Shown here piece by piece: positions 8,495-17,664 of a stretch of 64,000 nucleotides of DNA. The position numbers and the translations under genes were made by a program. Every line of letters starts with the position of its first letter. Position 1 is the first letter of the stretch. The DNA is from Neorhizobium sp. JUb45. GTDB lineage: Bacteria > Pseudomonadota > Alphaproteobacteria > Rhizobiales > Rhizobiaceae. The notes beneath the pieces are model-generated. The model did not search any database, was not told where the DNA came from, and saw nothing but the letters and a program-made list of their open reading frames with translations. The stretch is taken from positions 161,102 through 225,101 of the forward strand of contig NZ_SLYW01000007.1 of assembly GCF_004343585.1 (NCBI RefSeq), given 5' to 3'.

Positions 8495-8657
8495 ACTAAT
8501 GATGTGCGTGTCAATCCGCCTGCTGCTCCAGCCTGCATGACGGAGGACACGGGGAGCTTAATGAGTCTGGTCTGTATCAATGGATGGTGGGGATGCCCGC
8601 GAGCAGCATGAAGCAGCGGTTATCCACGTTGACAGGAGGGCTGCGATCAGAGAGGCC

Positions 8658-8843
8658 TCAGTTCAACTGTGGCACACCGCTCGTCATGCCGGTCTGGTCG
8701 CCGGTGATGTAAAAATACGCGAACGCGGCCAGGAATGCGCCGATCGCACCGGCGATGATCAGCGCCTTCCGCATCCACGGAGGCGTCTGACGCGGCGGCT
8801 TTGGCGTTTCTTTTTTGCGAAACTTGATGACGTTATCGTTCAT
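8658..8843 (-). CDS. Small single-span membrane protein of unknown function
   Basis: A 61-aa protein with a charged/proline-rich N-terminus (MNDNVIKFRKKETPKPPRQ), the segment TPPWMRK, one hydrophobic helix (about residues 28-47, ALIIAGAIGAFLAAFAYFYI) and a short C-terminal tail. I recall similar 'NVIxFRKK...RQTPPWxRK' small proteins as common in Rhizobiaceae. It is monocistronic, between the Zur-regulated GTPase and the aminotransferase. No function can be assigned. Confidence 0.65.
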   Translation of the reverse strand: MNDNVIKFRKKETPKPPRQTPPWMRKALIIAGAIGAFLAAFAYFYITGDQTGMTSGVPQLN

Positions 8844-8997
8844 GGCTTTTTACTGCGTGCGTGTGACCTGCGATGTGCCGCCATACTTAAACGAGGTGAG
8901 TGAGCAACGCCATCGCAATACAGGCACTTTCGGCCCATAAAACCCCGCTTGCCTGCAAATACAATCGAGCTGTGGTATCTGGATTGCGCCTTTTGGA

Positions 8998-9031
8998 AAA
9001 GCGGGCCGTCGGCAGTTCTCCGGCCCGCTTT
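8998..9031 (-). terminator. Terminator of the aminotransferase gene
   Basis: AAAGCGGGCCG (8998-9008) pairs perfectly with CGGCCCGCTTT (9021-9031). On the minus strand, downstream of the aminotransferase, the stem is followed by a short T-run. Confidence 0.8.
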
Positions 9032-9042
9032 GCTTGTCAGGC

Positions 9043-10377
9043 TCAGGCCACGCGTTTCAGCGCGTCGGCGATCATCGAGACGATCGTGCCGATCTGCTCG
9101 CGTTCGATGATCAATGGTGGCGACAAGGCAATGATGTCGCCGGTGACGCGGATCAGCAGTCCCTTCTCGAAGCAATCGACGAACACGTCATAGGCGCGTG
9201 TTCCGGGAGCACCGTCGCGGGGGCTGAGCTCGATCGCACCGACCAGGCCGAGATTGCGGATATCGACCACATGCGGCAGGCCCTTCAGGGAATGCAGCGC
9301 ATTTTCCCAATCCGTTGCCAGATCGGCAGCGCGCGTCAGCAGTCCTTCTTCCTCGTAGATCTCCATCGTCGCAAGGCCGGCAGCGCAGGCCACCGGATGG
9401 CCGGAATAGGTGTAACCGTGGAAGAGTTCGATGGCGTTTTCAGGCCCGGTCATCAGGCTATCGTAAACTTTGCGGCTGGCGTAGACGGCACCCATTGGAA
9501 TGGTGCCGTTGGTGATGCCCTTGGCCGTGGTGATCAGGTCTGGCACGACACCGAAATAATCGGTGGCGAACGGCGTGCCCAGACGACCGAAACCGGTGAT
9601 GACTTCATCGAAGATCAACAGAATGCCGTGCTTGTCGGCAATTGCCCGCAGCCGCTCCAGATAGCCCTTGGGCGGCAGGATAACGCCGGCCGAACCGGAC
9701 ATCGGTTCGACGATGACGGCGGCGATGGTTTCTGCGCCATGAAGCTGGACCAGCCGTTCCAGATCCTCGGCAAGCTCGACACCGTGCGTCGGCAGCCCCT
9801 TCGTGAACGCATTGCGTTCGACATCCAGCGTATGGCGCATGTGATCCGCCGGGATCTGCGGAAAAACGCGGCGGTTGTTGACGAGGCCGCCCACGGAAAT
9901 CCCGCCGAAACCAACGCCGTGATAGCCTTTTTCACGGCCGATGATGCGTGAGCGTGTGCCCTGGCCGATGGCGCGCTGATAGGCGATGGCAATTTTCAGT
10001 GCCGTATCGACGGATTCCGAACCGGATCCGGTGAAGAACACGCGGTCGAGCTTCGAGCCGGGACCGCCGGGGGCATGCTCCGCCAGTTTGGCGGCAAAAT
10101 CGAAGGCGATCGGATGGCCCATCTGGAACGTCGGGGCAAAGTCCAGTGTCGCCAGCTGGCGTTCGACGGCCTGCGAAATTTTCTTGCGGCCGTGGCCGGC
10201 ATTGCAGCACCACAGGCCTGCTGTGCCATCAAGCACCTTGTTGCCGTCGACATCGGTATAATACATGCCGTCGGCCGCAGCCAGCAGGCGAGGCGCCGCC
10301 TTGAACTGCCGGTTGGCCGTGAACGGCATCCAGAAGTTTTCGAGATTGACCGTGTTTGCCTTGCTGGCGTGATCCAT
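9043..10377 (-). CDS. Class III omega-amino acid:pyruvate aminotransferase (beta-alanine-pyruvate type)
   Basis: A 444-aa PLP-dependent class III aminotransferase. Visible marks are the N-terminal NFWMPFTANRQFK block typical of beta-alanine/omega-amino acid:pyruvate transaminases, the cofactor-binding DEVITGFGR (Asp257) and the Schiff-base lysine in TTAKGITNG (K286). I start at ATG 10377 because GGAGG precedes it by 5 nt; the longer frame adds unconserved residues. It is divergent from an XRE-cupin regulator that probably controls it. The substrate could be beta-alanine, GABA, taurine or another omega-amine; the family alone does not decide. Confidence 0.88.
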   Translation of the reverse strand: MDHASKANTVNLENFWMPFTANRQFKAAPRLLAAADGMYYTDVDGNKVLDGTAGLWCCNAGHGRKKISQAVERQLATLDFAPTFQMGHPIAFDFAAKLAEHAPGGPGSKLDRVFFTGSGSESVDTALKIAIAYQRAIGQGTRSRIIGREKGYHGVGFGGISVGGLVNNRRVFPQIPADHMRHTLDVERNAFTKGLPTHGVELAEDLERLVQLHGAETIAAVIVEPMSGSAGVILPPKGYLERLRAIADKHGILLIFDEVITGFGRLGTPFATDYFGVVPDLITTAKGITNGTIPMGAVYASRKVYDSLMTGPENAIELFHGYTYSGHPVACAAGLATMEIYEEEGLLTRAADLATDWENALHSLKGLPHVVDIRNLGLVGAIELSPRDGAPGTRAYDVFVDCFEKGLLIRVTGDIIALSPPLIIEREQIGTIVSMIADALKRVA

Positions 10378-10464
10378 GATTGCCTCCATTGAGTGAAGGC
10401 GAGTTTGGCTATTTGGCTGTTTTGAACAAGTCGTTTTCTTGTGCTCGTCAAGCAACTGATTTTG

Positions 10465-10493
10465 TTGACAGCTGGCAACTTGTTTTCGATATT
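10465..10493 (+). promoter_or_regulatory. Sigma70-like promoter for the XRE-cupin regulator
   Basis: TTGACA (10465-10470), a 17-nt spacer and GATATT (10488-10493) lie in the 142-nt divergent region, 27 nt before the regulator's ATG. The ribosome-binding site AGGAGG follows at 10509-10514. The same region must hold the aminotransferase promoter on the other strand. Confidence 0.6.
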
Positions 10494-10519
10494 TCGAACA
10501 TGGACAACAGGAGGTGGTC

Positions 10520-11068
10520 ATGTCGCTCGATGTCGGAAGCCGTTTGCGGCAATTGCGCATGGCGCGCAACCTTTCCCAGCGCGAGCTCGCGAAGCGCGCA
10601 GGCGTTACTAACTCGACCATTTCGCTGATCGAGTCGAACTCCGCCAATCCCTCCGTGGGGGCCTTGAAACGCATTCTCGACGGCCTGCCGATCGGGCTTG
10701 CGGAGTTTTTTGCCTTCGAACCGGAAAAATCCAGGCAGGCCTTTTATGCGGCCGAAGATCTGGTCGAGATCGGCAAGGGCCCGATCTCCTACCGGCAGGT
10801 CGGTGAAAACCTCTTTGGTCGCAGTCTGCAGATCCTCAAGGAATGTTACCAGCCAGGTGCCGACACCGGCAAAGTGCCGCTCGTTCACGAGGGAGAGGAG
10901 GGTGGTATCGTCCTGTCCGGTCGGCTGGAGGTGACGGTCGAGGACGAGCGTCGGATATTGGGGCCGGGCGATGCCTATTATTTCGAAAGCCGCAGGCCGC
11001 ACAGGTTCCGGTGTGTCGGCCCGGTGCCGTGCGAGGTCATCAGCGCCTGCACCCCGCCGACTTTCTAG
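10520..11068 (+). CDS. XRE-family regulator with C-terminal cupin sensor domain (PuuR-like)
   Basis: A 182-aa protein. An N-terminal helix-turn-helix (about residues 5-60: RLRQLRMARNLSQRELAKRAGVT, printed here as RLRQLRMARN then LSQRELAKRAGVT) is joined to a C-terminal cupin barrel (about 105-180) that ends in the GDAYYFESRRPHRF metal/ligand block. This architecture is that of PuuR-type repressors that sense amines or amino acids. ATG 10520 is chosen because AGGAGG lies 5 nt before it. It is divergent from the omega-amino-acid aminotransferase, its likely target. Its 3' end overlaps the convergent glutathione transferase by 4 nt. Confidence 0.88.
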   Translation: MSLDVGSRLRQLRMARNLSQRELAKRAGVTNSTISLIESNSANPSVGALKRILDGLPIGLAEFFAFEPEKSRQAFYAAEDLVEIGKGPISYRQVGENLFGRSLQILKECYQPGADTGKVPLVHEGEEGGIVLSGRLEVTVEDERRILGPGDAYYFESRRPHRFRCVGPVPCEVISACTPPTF

Positions 11069-11721
11069 TCGCGATCCGGTGCGCCGAGCGGAAAGTTCTT
11101 GCGGTAAGGCCGCGCTTCATCGACGGCACGCGCAAACGATGGCCGTGCCAGAAGCCGCTGTCGATAGGCGGTGACGTGCGGGAAACGATCTTCTAGCGGA
11201 TGTGACCAGTCGGCGTAAAATAGCGATGGCGCCGCCGCGCAATCGGCCAGCGTAAAAACCTCGCCGGCGGCCCATTGGCGGTTTTCCATATGGCGATCCA
11301 GCCAGCCATAAGCGGCATCCAGCATGTCGCGCGCCTCCTTGACGCCGTAGGGATCGCGGTTTTCCGATTTCCGTAAGGCGTCGAACACGATCTTCTGTTG
11401 TGGTGTCGAGATGTAATTGTCGAAGAAGCGGTCGAACATGCGCACGTCGACTGCAAAGGCTTCGTTGACGGGGATCAGGCGCACCGGGCCGGGATAGTGG
11501 ACCTGAAGATATTCGATAATACTCGTGGCCTCATGGACCAGACGCTTGCCATCCCTCAGCATGGGAAACCGTTTGACGGGCCATGCCGCCACCAGTTCCT
11601 CATAGGCGCCTTCATCCTCGCCCAGTATGCGGGCCTCGAAATCCGTACCGTTTTCGTAAAGCGCGATCAGCACTTTCTGGCAGTAGGACGAAAACGGATG
11701 CGAATAGAGAACAGGTCGCAT
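11065..11721 (-). CDS. Glutathione S-transferase family protein
   Basis: A 218-aa protein with a thioredoxin-like N-terminal GST domain (LYSHPFSSYCQKVLIALYE, then VKRFPMLRDG and HEATSIIEYL, the glutathione-binding E-S/T-I motif) and an all-helical C-terminal domain (about residues 95-205). The SSYC segment near residue 11 could supply a catalytic Ser or Cys. The physiological electrophile is unknown. Encoded alone, tail-to-tail with the XRE regulator. Confidence 0.88.
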   Translation of the reverse strand: MRPVLYSHPFSSYCQKVLIALYENGTDFEARILGEDEGAYEELVAAWPVKRFPMLRDGKRLVHEATSIIEYLQVHYPGPVRLIPVNEAFAVDVRMFDRFFDNYISTPQQKIVFDALRKSENRDPYGVKEARDMLDAAYGWLDRHMENRQWAAGEVFTLADCAAAPSLFYADWSHPLEDRFPHVTAYRQRLLARPSFARAVDEARPYRKNFPLGAPDRD

Positions 11722-11800
11722 GTCAGGCCTCCCGAACCGATTGCGAAGTGAAATCGGTTCGATCGTAACATCGCGTCTGCTCCTTACAAGCTGTTGGCGC

Positions 11801-13264
11801 TCAGATGGCGGCTTTCAGCTTGTGCCCGAACCGATGCTTGAGAAAACGCGAGGCGCGATAGCGTACGCCGCTTGGACGCTCCGGATCAGCGATGTCGCTT
11901 TCGGCAAAAATCTCCTCGTCCGCCGTCAGGTCCCGCATCGGCACGGGCAGAAGTCCTCGCCCGGTCTTGGCGTTGAGAGCCTCGATTGCGCCGATCAGCG
12001 AGCCGCCATGCGCGGCGATCGCTTCGCTGACCTCCTCCGGTGAGCAGCCCAGATGTTCCGCCAGAAGGTCGTCACGCGTGGCGATGATCTTTTCCCGCAA
12101 GACGTCCTGACCTTCCTGCGCTGAAAGGATCACGTCGCATTCGGTGTCATACCCCATCGAGCGGTTGTTGAGATTGGCGGAGCCGATCTTGATGACGCGG
12201 TCGTCGGCAAACATCATCTTGGCATGCACATAGATCGGCGTGCGGGCATCGTTGACCGGATAATATAACCTAAAACGGCCGAACCGGTCGGCATCCTGCA
12301 CCAGTTTCATGAGCCGGATGCGGGCGCTGTCCATCGCCTTGGCCTCGAGATATCCCTCGCAGCCTTCCGGGTTGATCAGAACAATTTCCGGACCATCTTC
12401 TTCCTTCAGTCGTTCCGCCATCGCCTCGGCCACGCGGCGCGAGGCAAAATACTGGCTCTCGACATAAAGCGTCTTTTTCACTGCGGCGATGATTGCCAGC
12501 TTGGCTGTCTCGATTTCGACGATCTGCTTGCGATCATCATATTCAGGGGCCGTGCGGGCAATGCCGATATCGACATCCTCGAACCCGACCTCAAGACCGT
12601 CCGGCCAGGGATCGCCGTCGCACTCCTTCGGTTCGAGGTCCTCGTCCGTTGCGAGTTTCCACCGGCGCCGTGCCACCTCACCCAGAGCTGCTGCGGCAGG
12701 GCCGGAAAGGCAGGTGGTCGCGTCGTGCCAGGGCTCCTGCGCAAATCCCATCGGCGAACGGCGGCCCGGTGCATTTTCGGCGTGGTCGCGTGTGTCCCAG
12801 CGCCCGACAGTCATGTCAATGCCACCGCAGAATGCCACGCGATCGTCGATGACGAGAAGCTTCATGTGGTGAGCCGACATGCCGGGATGCGCACCATCGA
12901 GTTTCAGGTGGATGCGCTTGTCAAAAATCCATTTCAGCAGATAAAACGGCGTTTCGCCACGCGTAAACGAATTGATCAGACCGATATCCCATTTGAGAAT
13001 GCGGACATCGAGATCGTCGTTGCGGCGGGCAAGCGCATTGATGAACGAGCCGAGCTGATCCGGCCATTCGCCATGTTTTTCGCCGTCCGGTTCCAGCCTG
13101 ATGCGGGTATCGAAATCCCAGCCGATCAGATAGATCGAGCGCTGCGCCTTGATCATGGCGCTTTTGGCGGAACGGAAGAAATCGGCAGCATCGACAATGA
13201 TCGACAGTCGCTCCGCCTTGGCGATCCGCCAGCACGTTTCGCCTTCTTTGAGAATATCGTGCAT
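11801..13264 (-). CDS. Phospholipase D / cardiolipin synthase-like protein
   Basis: A 487-aa PLD-superfamily enzyme with both HKD motifs: HMKLLVIDD (H133, K135, D140) followed by GGID, and HAKMMFADD (H347, K349, D354) followed by GSANLNNRS. There is no N-terminal membrane anchor, unlike ClsA, so it is a soluble or peripheral PLD or transphosphatidylase acting on phospholipids. The activity type (hydrolysis or cardiolipin synthesis) cannot be read from sequence. Encoded alone on the minus strand. Confidence 0.87.
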   Translation of the reverse strand: MHDILKEGETCWRIAKAERLSIIVDAADFFRSAKSAMIKAQRSIYLIGWDFDTRIRLEPDGEKHGEWPDQLGSFINALARRNDDLDVRILKWDIGLINSFTRGETPFYLLKWIFDKRIHLKLDGAHPGMSAHHMKLLVIDDRVAFCGGIDMTVGRWDTRDHAENAPGRRSPMGFAQEPWHDATTCLSGPAAAALGEVARRRWKLATDEDLEPKECDGDPWPDGLEVGFEDVDIGIARTAPEYDDRKQIVEIETAKLAIIAAVKKTLYVESQYFASRRVAEAMAERLKEEDGPEIVLINPEGCEGYLEAKAMDSARIRLMKLVQDADRFGRFRLYYPVNDARTPIYVHAKMMFADDRVIKIGSANLNNRSMGYDTECDVILSAQEGQDVLREKIIATRDDLLAEHLGCSPEEVSEAIAAHGGSLIGAIEALNAKTGRGLLPVPMRDLTADEEIFAESDIADPERPSGVRYRASRFLKHRFGHKLKAAI

Positions 13265-13352
13265 GTTGTCCGGCCCGCCTCGATTGTATTGAGGAGGCGC
13301 ATATAGGGCAGCTGCAGGCGGCGACCATTGCTGCAGCGCACAAGAATTGGAT

Positions 13353-14111
13353 TTATACAGTCGCGATGTTTGTCAGGCCGTGCAAAGAGCGGATTTCTTC
13401 AGCAACAAGCTTTTGCAGACGCCATAGATTGCGGTCGCGGATACCAAAATCCTCCAGATGAACGACCGTATTGTAAAGGTATTCGGCGCCGGAACCGCCA
13501 TGGCCGCAGGCGCGCGCCAGAATTTTGGCGACCTCTGGAAGTGGCAGCAGCGGCAGGGTGCTGCGCTCGGTGTGTCCGACCCAGAAGCAAAGGACTTTCT
13601 TTTCGCCGTCCGGCGTTTTGACCTTCAGCCAGCGGATCGACGCCAGCATCTCGTGGCTGTCCACTTCGCGGCGAAGAACGCGCTCTATCTGGACCAGTCG
13701 GTCTTCCTGCGGCATGCGGTAGATCATGCCGTCGCAGCGTCCGCCGCGCGACAGCGCCATCATCAGGCCCGGCTGGACGGGTGAGCCGCGCCAGCGGTTT
13801 ATCTTGAGGGTGAACGCGCGGTGCCAGCCATAAGCAGTTGCGCGCTGGCGTGCATCACTGTCGAAGCCGGGTTTCCAGATCAATGATCCATAAGCGAATA
13901 CCCAAAGCGGCTCGCTTCCCGCTTCGTCACTCAGCTTCTGCGCAATGGCGGCATAGTCTTCGTCGGTCAATGCCGTCCAGAGCGGCTCACGCCCGGGGTC
14001 GCATTCCTCCCGGAAGCACAGCTTCACAAGCTCGGCCGTCAGCGCCATTTCGCCACGTTTTCCCAGAGGCGACGTGCTGCGCGGCAAGGTGTCGAGAACA
14101 TCTTTTCGCAT
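13353..14111 (-). CDS. Gamma-glutamylcyclotransferase (ChaC family)
   Basis: A 252-aa protein with the substrate-binding YGSL motif (VFAYGSLIWKPGF, around residue 70) followed by the ChaC blocks RRAFxL-like (HRAFTLKINRWRG) and GLMMALSRGG. ChaC enzymes cleave glutathione to 5-oxoproline and Cys-Gly. I prefer ATG 14111 (MRKDVLDTLPR); an in-frame start at 14171 would add 20 unconserved residues. No strong ribosome-binding site is visible at either. Older annotation links ChaC to cation transport, which is not supported here. Confidence 0.85.
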   Translation of the reverse strand: MRKDVLDTLPRSTSPLGKRGEMALTAELVKLCFREECDPGREPLWTALTDEDYAAIAQKLSDEAGSEPLWVFAYGSLIWKPGFDSDARQRATAYGWHRAFTLKINRWRGSPVQPGLMMALSRGGRCDGMIYRMPQEDRLVQIERVLRREVDSHEMLASIRWLKVKTPDGEKKVLCFWVGHTERSTLPLLPLPEVAKILARACGHGGSGAEYLYNTVVHLEDFGIRDRNLWRLQKLVAEEIRSLHGLTNIATV

Positions 14112-14308
14112 CGCATCAAAATGATGTTTTGGCGGCGCTGCGTCAAGGCTGCGGCAGAGGCGGCAATTCACGGGATGTAACGGTTGTTAATAAAAAAGGC
14201 GTCACATTCCTTTTTTTGATCGCATCACGGCCCAAGTCTCTGTCTCATATTAAAGCAGATTTGAATGAACCGCCGGCAGGCGGTCGATGCTGACTGGAGG
14301 TTGGGGAA

Positions 14309-14467
14309 ATGCGGATAACATGGTTTCTGTTGGTGGCCATTCTTGTGGCCATGGTTTTGAGTATTCTGCTGATCGACACGCGTCAGCCGGCGCCGATGGG
14401 TGTGCAGCCGGGCCAGACCGAGCCGGCTCCGGCCAACCCGCTGGCGCCGCCGCCTGCGCAACAATGA
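14309..14467 (+). CDS. Small membrane-anchored proline-rich protein
   Basis: A 52-aa ORF with an N-terminal helix (about residues 3-22, ITWFLLVAILVAMVLSILLI) and a Pro/Ala/Gln-rich tail (residues 24-52) ending PPPAQQ. A strong GGAGGTTGGGG ribosome-binding region (14297-14306) precedes ATG 14309. The layout suggests an inner-membrane anchor with a disordered periplasmic tail. It ends 4 nt before the convergent tam gene. Function unknown. Confidence 0.65.
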   Translation: MRITWFLLVAILVAMVLSILLIDTRQPAPMGVQPGQTEPAPANPLAPPPAQQ

Positions 14468-14471
14468 CGTT

Positions 14472-15248
14472 TCAGTCCTGCCCTTTGACCGCGACCAGAA
14501 AGAAGCGAGGAAAGGCCAGCAACCTTCGGCCATCCGCCATCGGCGGATAGGCCTTGTCGATGCGGGCTTCGTAATCGGCCAGAAAAGCCTCCCTGTGGTC
14601 AGCACCGGCGGCGTCGAGATAGGGGCGAAGGCCGGTACCCTTCACCCATTCGACGATCGCCGCCGCATCCGCCATCGGGTGGTAATAGACCGTATGCCAG
14701 ACATCGACGAGCAAGGATTTGGATGACAGCCTGTCGAGATAGGCGGCGGGTGCCGGCAGTGGCTTGCGCCGCACCTTGCCGCCTTCGAACGCTTGCGACC
14801 ATGGTCCGGCAAGTCCGCTTTCCTCCATCATCAGGTGGGAAGGTTCGGAAAGATTGTCGGGCATCTGCACGGCCAGAACGCCTCCCGGTTTCAAATGGTC
14901 CATCAGCTTTGCCAGTACTGAAATATGGTCCGGCACCCACTGGAACACGGCATTGGCATAAAGCAGGTCCACCGGCGTTTCCGGCACCCAGTTGCCGAGG
15001 TCGGCCTTGTCGAATGTCACGGCCGGCAGGCGTTGGCGTGCGGCGGCCAGCATGTTGTCATCGCTGTCGAGCCCGGTGACGTTGCCCGCGCCAAAACGCT
15101 CAATCAGAAGCTCGGTGGAATTGCCCGGTCCACAACCGAGATCGAAGGCTCGGCTGGCGGTGGCAAGCGGCACCTGCGCCATCAGATCTCGGGCAGGGCG
15201 GGTGCGTTCATCCTCGAATTTCAGGTATTGCTGCGAGGACCATGCCAT
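14472..15248 (-). CDS. tam: Trans-aconitate 2-methyltransferase
   Basis: A 258-aa class I SAM methyltransferase. The N-terminus MAWSSQQYLKFEDERTRPA and the SAM site DLGCGPGNSTELL (about residues 36-48), together with ANAVFQWVPDH, are hallmarks of Tam. The enzyme methylates trans-aconitate, an inhibitor of aconitase formed from cis-aconitate, and so protects the citric acid cycle. Length is as expected. It lies divergently from the aminotransferase gene at 15508. Confidence 0.92.
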   Translation of the reverse strand: MAWSSQQYLKFEDERTRPARDLMAQVPLATASRAFDLGCGPGNSTELLIERFGAGNVTGLDSDDNMLAAARQRLPAVTFDKADLGNWVPETPVDLLYANAVFQWVPDHISVLAKLMDHLKPGGVLAVQMPDNLSEPSHLMMEESGLAGPWSQAFEGGKVRRKPLPAPAAYLDRLSSKSLLVDVWHTVYYHPMADAAAIVEWVKGTGLRPYLDAAGADHREAFLADYEARIDKAYPPMADGRRLLAFPRFFLVAVKGQD

Positions 15249-15507
15249 GTCGTCTTCCTTTCACGAAAGCCAGTATTGGACACGGTATGGAAAACGGGGA
15301 CAAGGCCTTTGATCCCGTTTTCTCCGGCAGAGCGGACTTTCTATCACAGAAGCTGATGCACCCATTTATGTCGGAACTGGATTGCTGCGCATGTCGTCAC
15401 AGGTGTGCGATTTTTGGTATTGGAAGGCTTTTTTCGGCAAAAATGTCCTTGACCTCGGCGCCTCAGCGCGCCTTCACTCCGCGCACGAAATTTGCAAGGA
15501 GAATGCC

Positions 15508-16395
15508 ATGTCTGTTGATACATCGCCAAAAAGCACCACCTGGACCTTCGTCGATGGCGAGTGGCTTTCCGGCAACCCTAAGCTGATCGGCCCCACCTCG
15601 CATGCCATGTGGCTTGGCTCCACCGTGTTCGATGGTGCGCGTTGGTTCGATGGCATTTCGCCCGACCTCGACCTGCATTGCCAGCGCATCAACCGCTCGG
15701 CCGTCAACATGGGCATGAAGCCCACCAAGACCGCGGAAGAGATCGAGGCTCTGGCGCTCGAAGGCGTGAAGAAGTTCGACGGCAAGACCGCCATCTACAT
15801 CAAGCCGATGTACTGGTCCGAGCACGGCACGTCCTACAGCGTTGTTGCCCCCGATCCGGAATCGACCCGTTTTGCGATTTGCCTGTTCGAAGCACCGATG
15901 AACACCGCCATGCCGTCGTCGCTGACGGTTTCGCCCTACCGCCGCCCGAACCCGGAAGTCGCCATGACCGCCGCCAAGGCCGGCAGCCTCTACCCCAATA
16001 GCGGCCGCATGATCATCGAAGCCCGCAACCGCGGCTTCGACAATGCGCTGGCGCGCGACATGAACGGCAATGTTGCCGAAACCGCCTCGTCCAACATCTT
16101 CATCGTCAAGGACGGCGTTGTCTTCACGCCGATCGCCAACGGCACCTTCCTTGCTGGCATCACCCGCTCGCGCGTCATCGGCCTGCTGCGGCAGGACGGT
16201 TACGATGTGCGTGAGGCAACTGTCACGGTCGAAGACGTTGCCAATGCCGACGAGATCTTCACATCCGGCAATTATTCCAAGATCGTTCCGGTCAACAAGT
16301 TCGAGGATCGCGAACTGCAGCCGGGTCCGGTCGCAGCCAAGGCGCTCGAGCTTTACATGGATTGGGCCAATGCCGGCCGCAAGGCTGCTGCCTGA
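15508..16395 (+). CDS. ilvE: Class IV aminotransferase, branched-chain amino acid aminotransferase type
   Basis: A 295-aa fold-type IV PLP enzyme. ATG 15508 is chosen because AAGGAG precedes it; the open frame upstream is non-coding leader. Visible family blocks are IYIKPMYW, AAKAGSLYPNSGRMIIEA (containing the likely PLP lysine) and GNVAETASSNIFIVKDG, which binds the cofactor phosphate. It should interconvert branched-chain amino acids and 2-oxo acids with glutamate/2-oxoglutarate, although other class IV substrates are possible. It appears monocistronic, with a weak terminator behind it. Confidence 0.82.
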   Translation: MSVDTSPKSTTWTFVDGEWLSGNPKLIGPTSHAMWLGSTVFDGARWFDGISPDLDLHCQRINRSAVNMGMKPTKTAEEIEALALEGVKKFDGKTAIYIKPMYWSEHGTSYSVVAPDPESTRFAICLFEAPMNTAMPSSLTVSPYRRPNPEVAMTAAKAGSLYPNSGRMIIEARNRGFDNALARDMNGNVAETASSNIFIVKDGVVFTPIANGTFLAGITRSRVIGLLRQDGYDVREATVTVEDVANADEIFTSGNYSKIVPVNKFEDRELQPGPVAAKALELYMDWANAGRKAAA

Positions 16396-16423
16396 GTGTA
16401 GCCTACCGAATGAGATAACGACG

Positions 16424-16452
16424 ACGGCGCCCACGGGTGCCGTCTGTGTTTT
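16424..16452 (+). terminator. Weak terminator after the class IV aminotransferase
   Basis: ACGGCGCCC (16424-16432) can pair with GGGTGCCGT (16435-16443) through one G-U pair and a very short loop. CTGTGTTTT follows. Confidence 0.5.
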
Positions 16453-16588
16453 GCGCCAGTTCGTTACCGACAATGCTCTCGCCGAAGCGAGACGCCCCGT
16501 CGTTCCGGAAGCCATACGGTCGCTCGATCTAGCGACCGGGAACGACTTTCCAAAGAAATGCCGTCACAAAGAAAAATCGGCTAATATA

Positions 16589-16640
16589 GCTCAATTTATG
16601 AGCATGGGCAGCTATTGCGCATTTTCTAAATCATGCAATA
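16589..16640. promoter_or_regulatory. Candidate LysR operators upstream of locus A
   Basis: The AT-rich 296-nt gap before the first LysR gene holds GCTCAATTTATGAGC (16589-16603, a perfect 5-bp-arm dyad) and TATTGC...GCAATA (16613-16618 with 16635-16640). Such interrupted dyads are typical LysR recognition sites. Because the regulator is the first gene on the same strand, they would serve both autoregulation and operon control. Confidence 0.4.
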
Positions 16641-16691
16641 TTTGAATTGATAAATGCCAATCCTGCAAAATATGCATCATAGGCCGGCGCC

Positions 16692-17663
16692 ATGGAAATA
16701 AAGCAGCTCGAAGTGTTCCTCGCCGTCATGTCGGCAGGCAGCATCACTGCGGCCGCCCGGCTGATGGATCGTTCGCAGTCACAGGTCACGCGGCTGATCC
16801 AGGAACTGGAAGCATCGGTCGGATTTGCGCTGTTCGAACGCAATGGGCCACGGATCACGCCAACCGCCAAGGCGATTTCCTTTCACTCCGAGGCAGAGCG
16901 GTTCTTGAGTGGCATCGGCCAGCTGCAGGAGCGGGCCAAGACGATCCTTTCCGAGGAGGCCGCGCCGATTGAGATCGCCGCCATTCCTGCCTTTGCCAGC
17001 GGTCTTGTGCCATTGGCGCTCGCGGAAATGCCGGAGGATATCGTGCCGCGCAGTGTCCACCTGCGCAGTGTTTCGGCCGAGGCTGCGGTGCAATCGGTTC
17101 TCGGTCGCACCGCCGATTTCTGCGTTGCGTCGCTTCCCGTCGAGCACCCCGGCCTCGAGATTCACGGGCTTTTCCAGGCACCATGCGTCGCTGCCGTTTC
17201 ATCGGATGATCCGCTGGCGCAACGCCGGACGATCTCCATCGGCGATCTGGCGGGCCGTAACGTCATCACCATGGCGAACCCGTTCCGGCTGCGCCGCCGT
17301 GTCAATCAGGCGCTGGCTGCCGCGAATGTCCGGGCCGCCCGGCTGGTCGATACCAATGCCGCCATCAATGCGCTGCAACTGGCTTCGACGGGATTTGGTG
17401 TCGCCATCGTCGAGCCGGCGACGGCTTATGGCGTGCAGCTGAAGAACATCGAGATCCGGCCGCTCGATGTCGATATCCCGTTTCTATGGGGCATTTTTTC
17501 GGCGGCTTCCAAGCCGCTGCCCGAAAGCGCGCGGGAACTGATCCAGTTGATTATCCGCATTTCATCCGCCCGCATGCCCGGTTTCGTTGCGCACGATCCG
17601 CGGCATATCGAACGGGTCGCCGATGCCACATTCGGTGTCGACAAGCATGCACAGGAGCCTTGA
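16692..17663 (+). CDS. LysR-family transcriptional regulator, first gene of locus A
   Basis: A 323-aa LysR-type regulator. The N-terminal winged helix-turn-helix spans residues 1-60 (MEIKQLEVFLAVMSAGSITA, with DRSQSQVTRLIQELE as recognition helix). A periplasmic-binding-protein-like effector domain runs from about 90 to 290. It is transcribed in the same direction as, and 1 nt before, the flavoprotein gene, so it probably autoregulates the whole 15-kb cluster. The effector is unknown but is presumably the imported compound or a breakdown product. Confidence 0.92.
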   Translation: MEIKQLEVFLAVMSAGSITAAARLMDRSQSQVTRLIQELEASVGFALFERNGPRITPTAKAISFHSEAERFLSGIGQLQERAKTILSEEAAPIEIAAIPAFASGLVPLALAEMPEDIVPRSVHLRSVSAEAAVQSVLGRTADFCVASLPVEHPGLEIHGLFQAPCVAAVSSDDPLAQRRTISIGDLAGRNVITMANPFRLRRRVNQALAAANVRAARLVDTNAAINALQLASTGFGVAIVEPATAYGVQLKNIEIRPLDVDIPFLWGIFSAASKPLPESARELIQLIIRISSARMPGFVAHDPRHIERVADATFGVDKHAQEP

Positions 17664-17664
17664 C

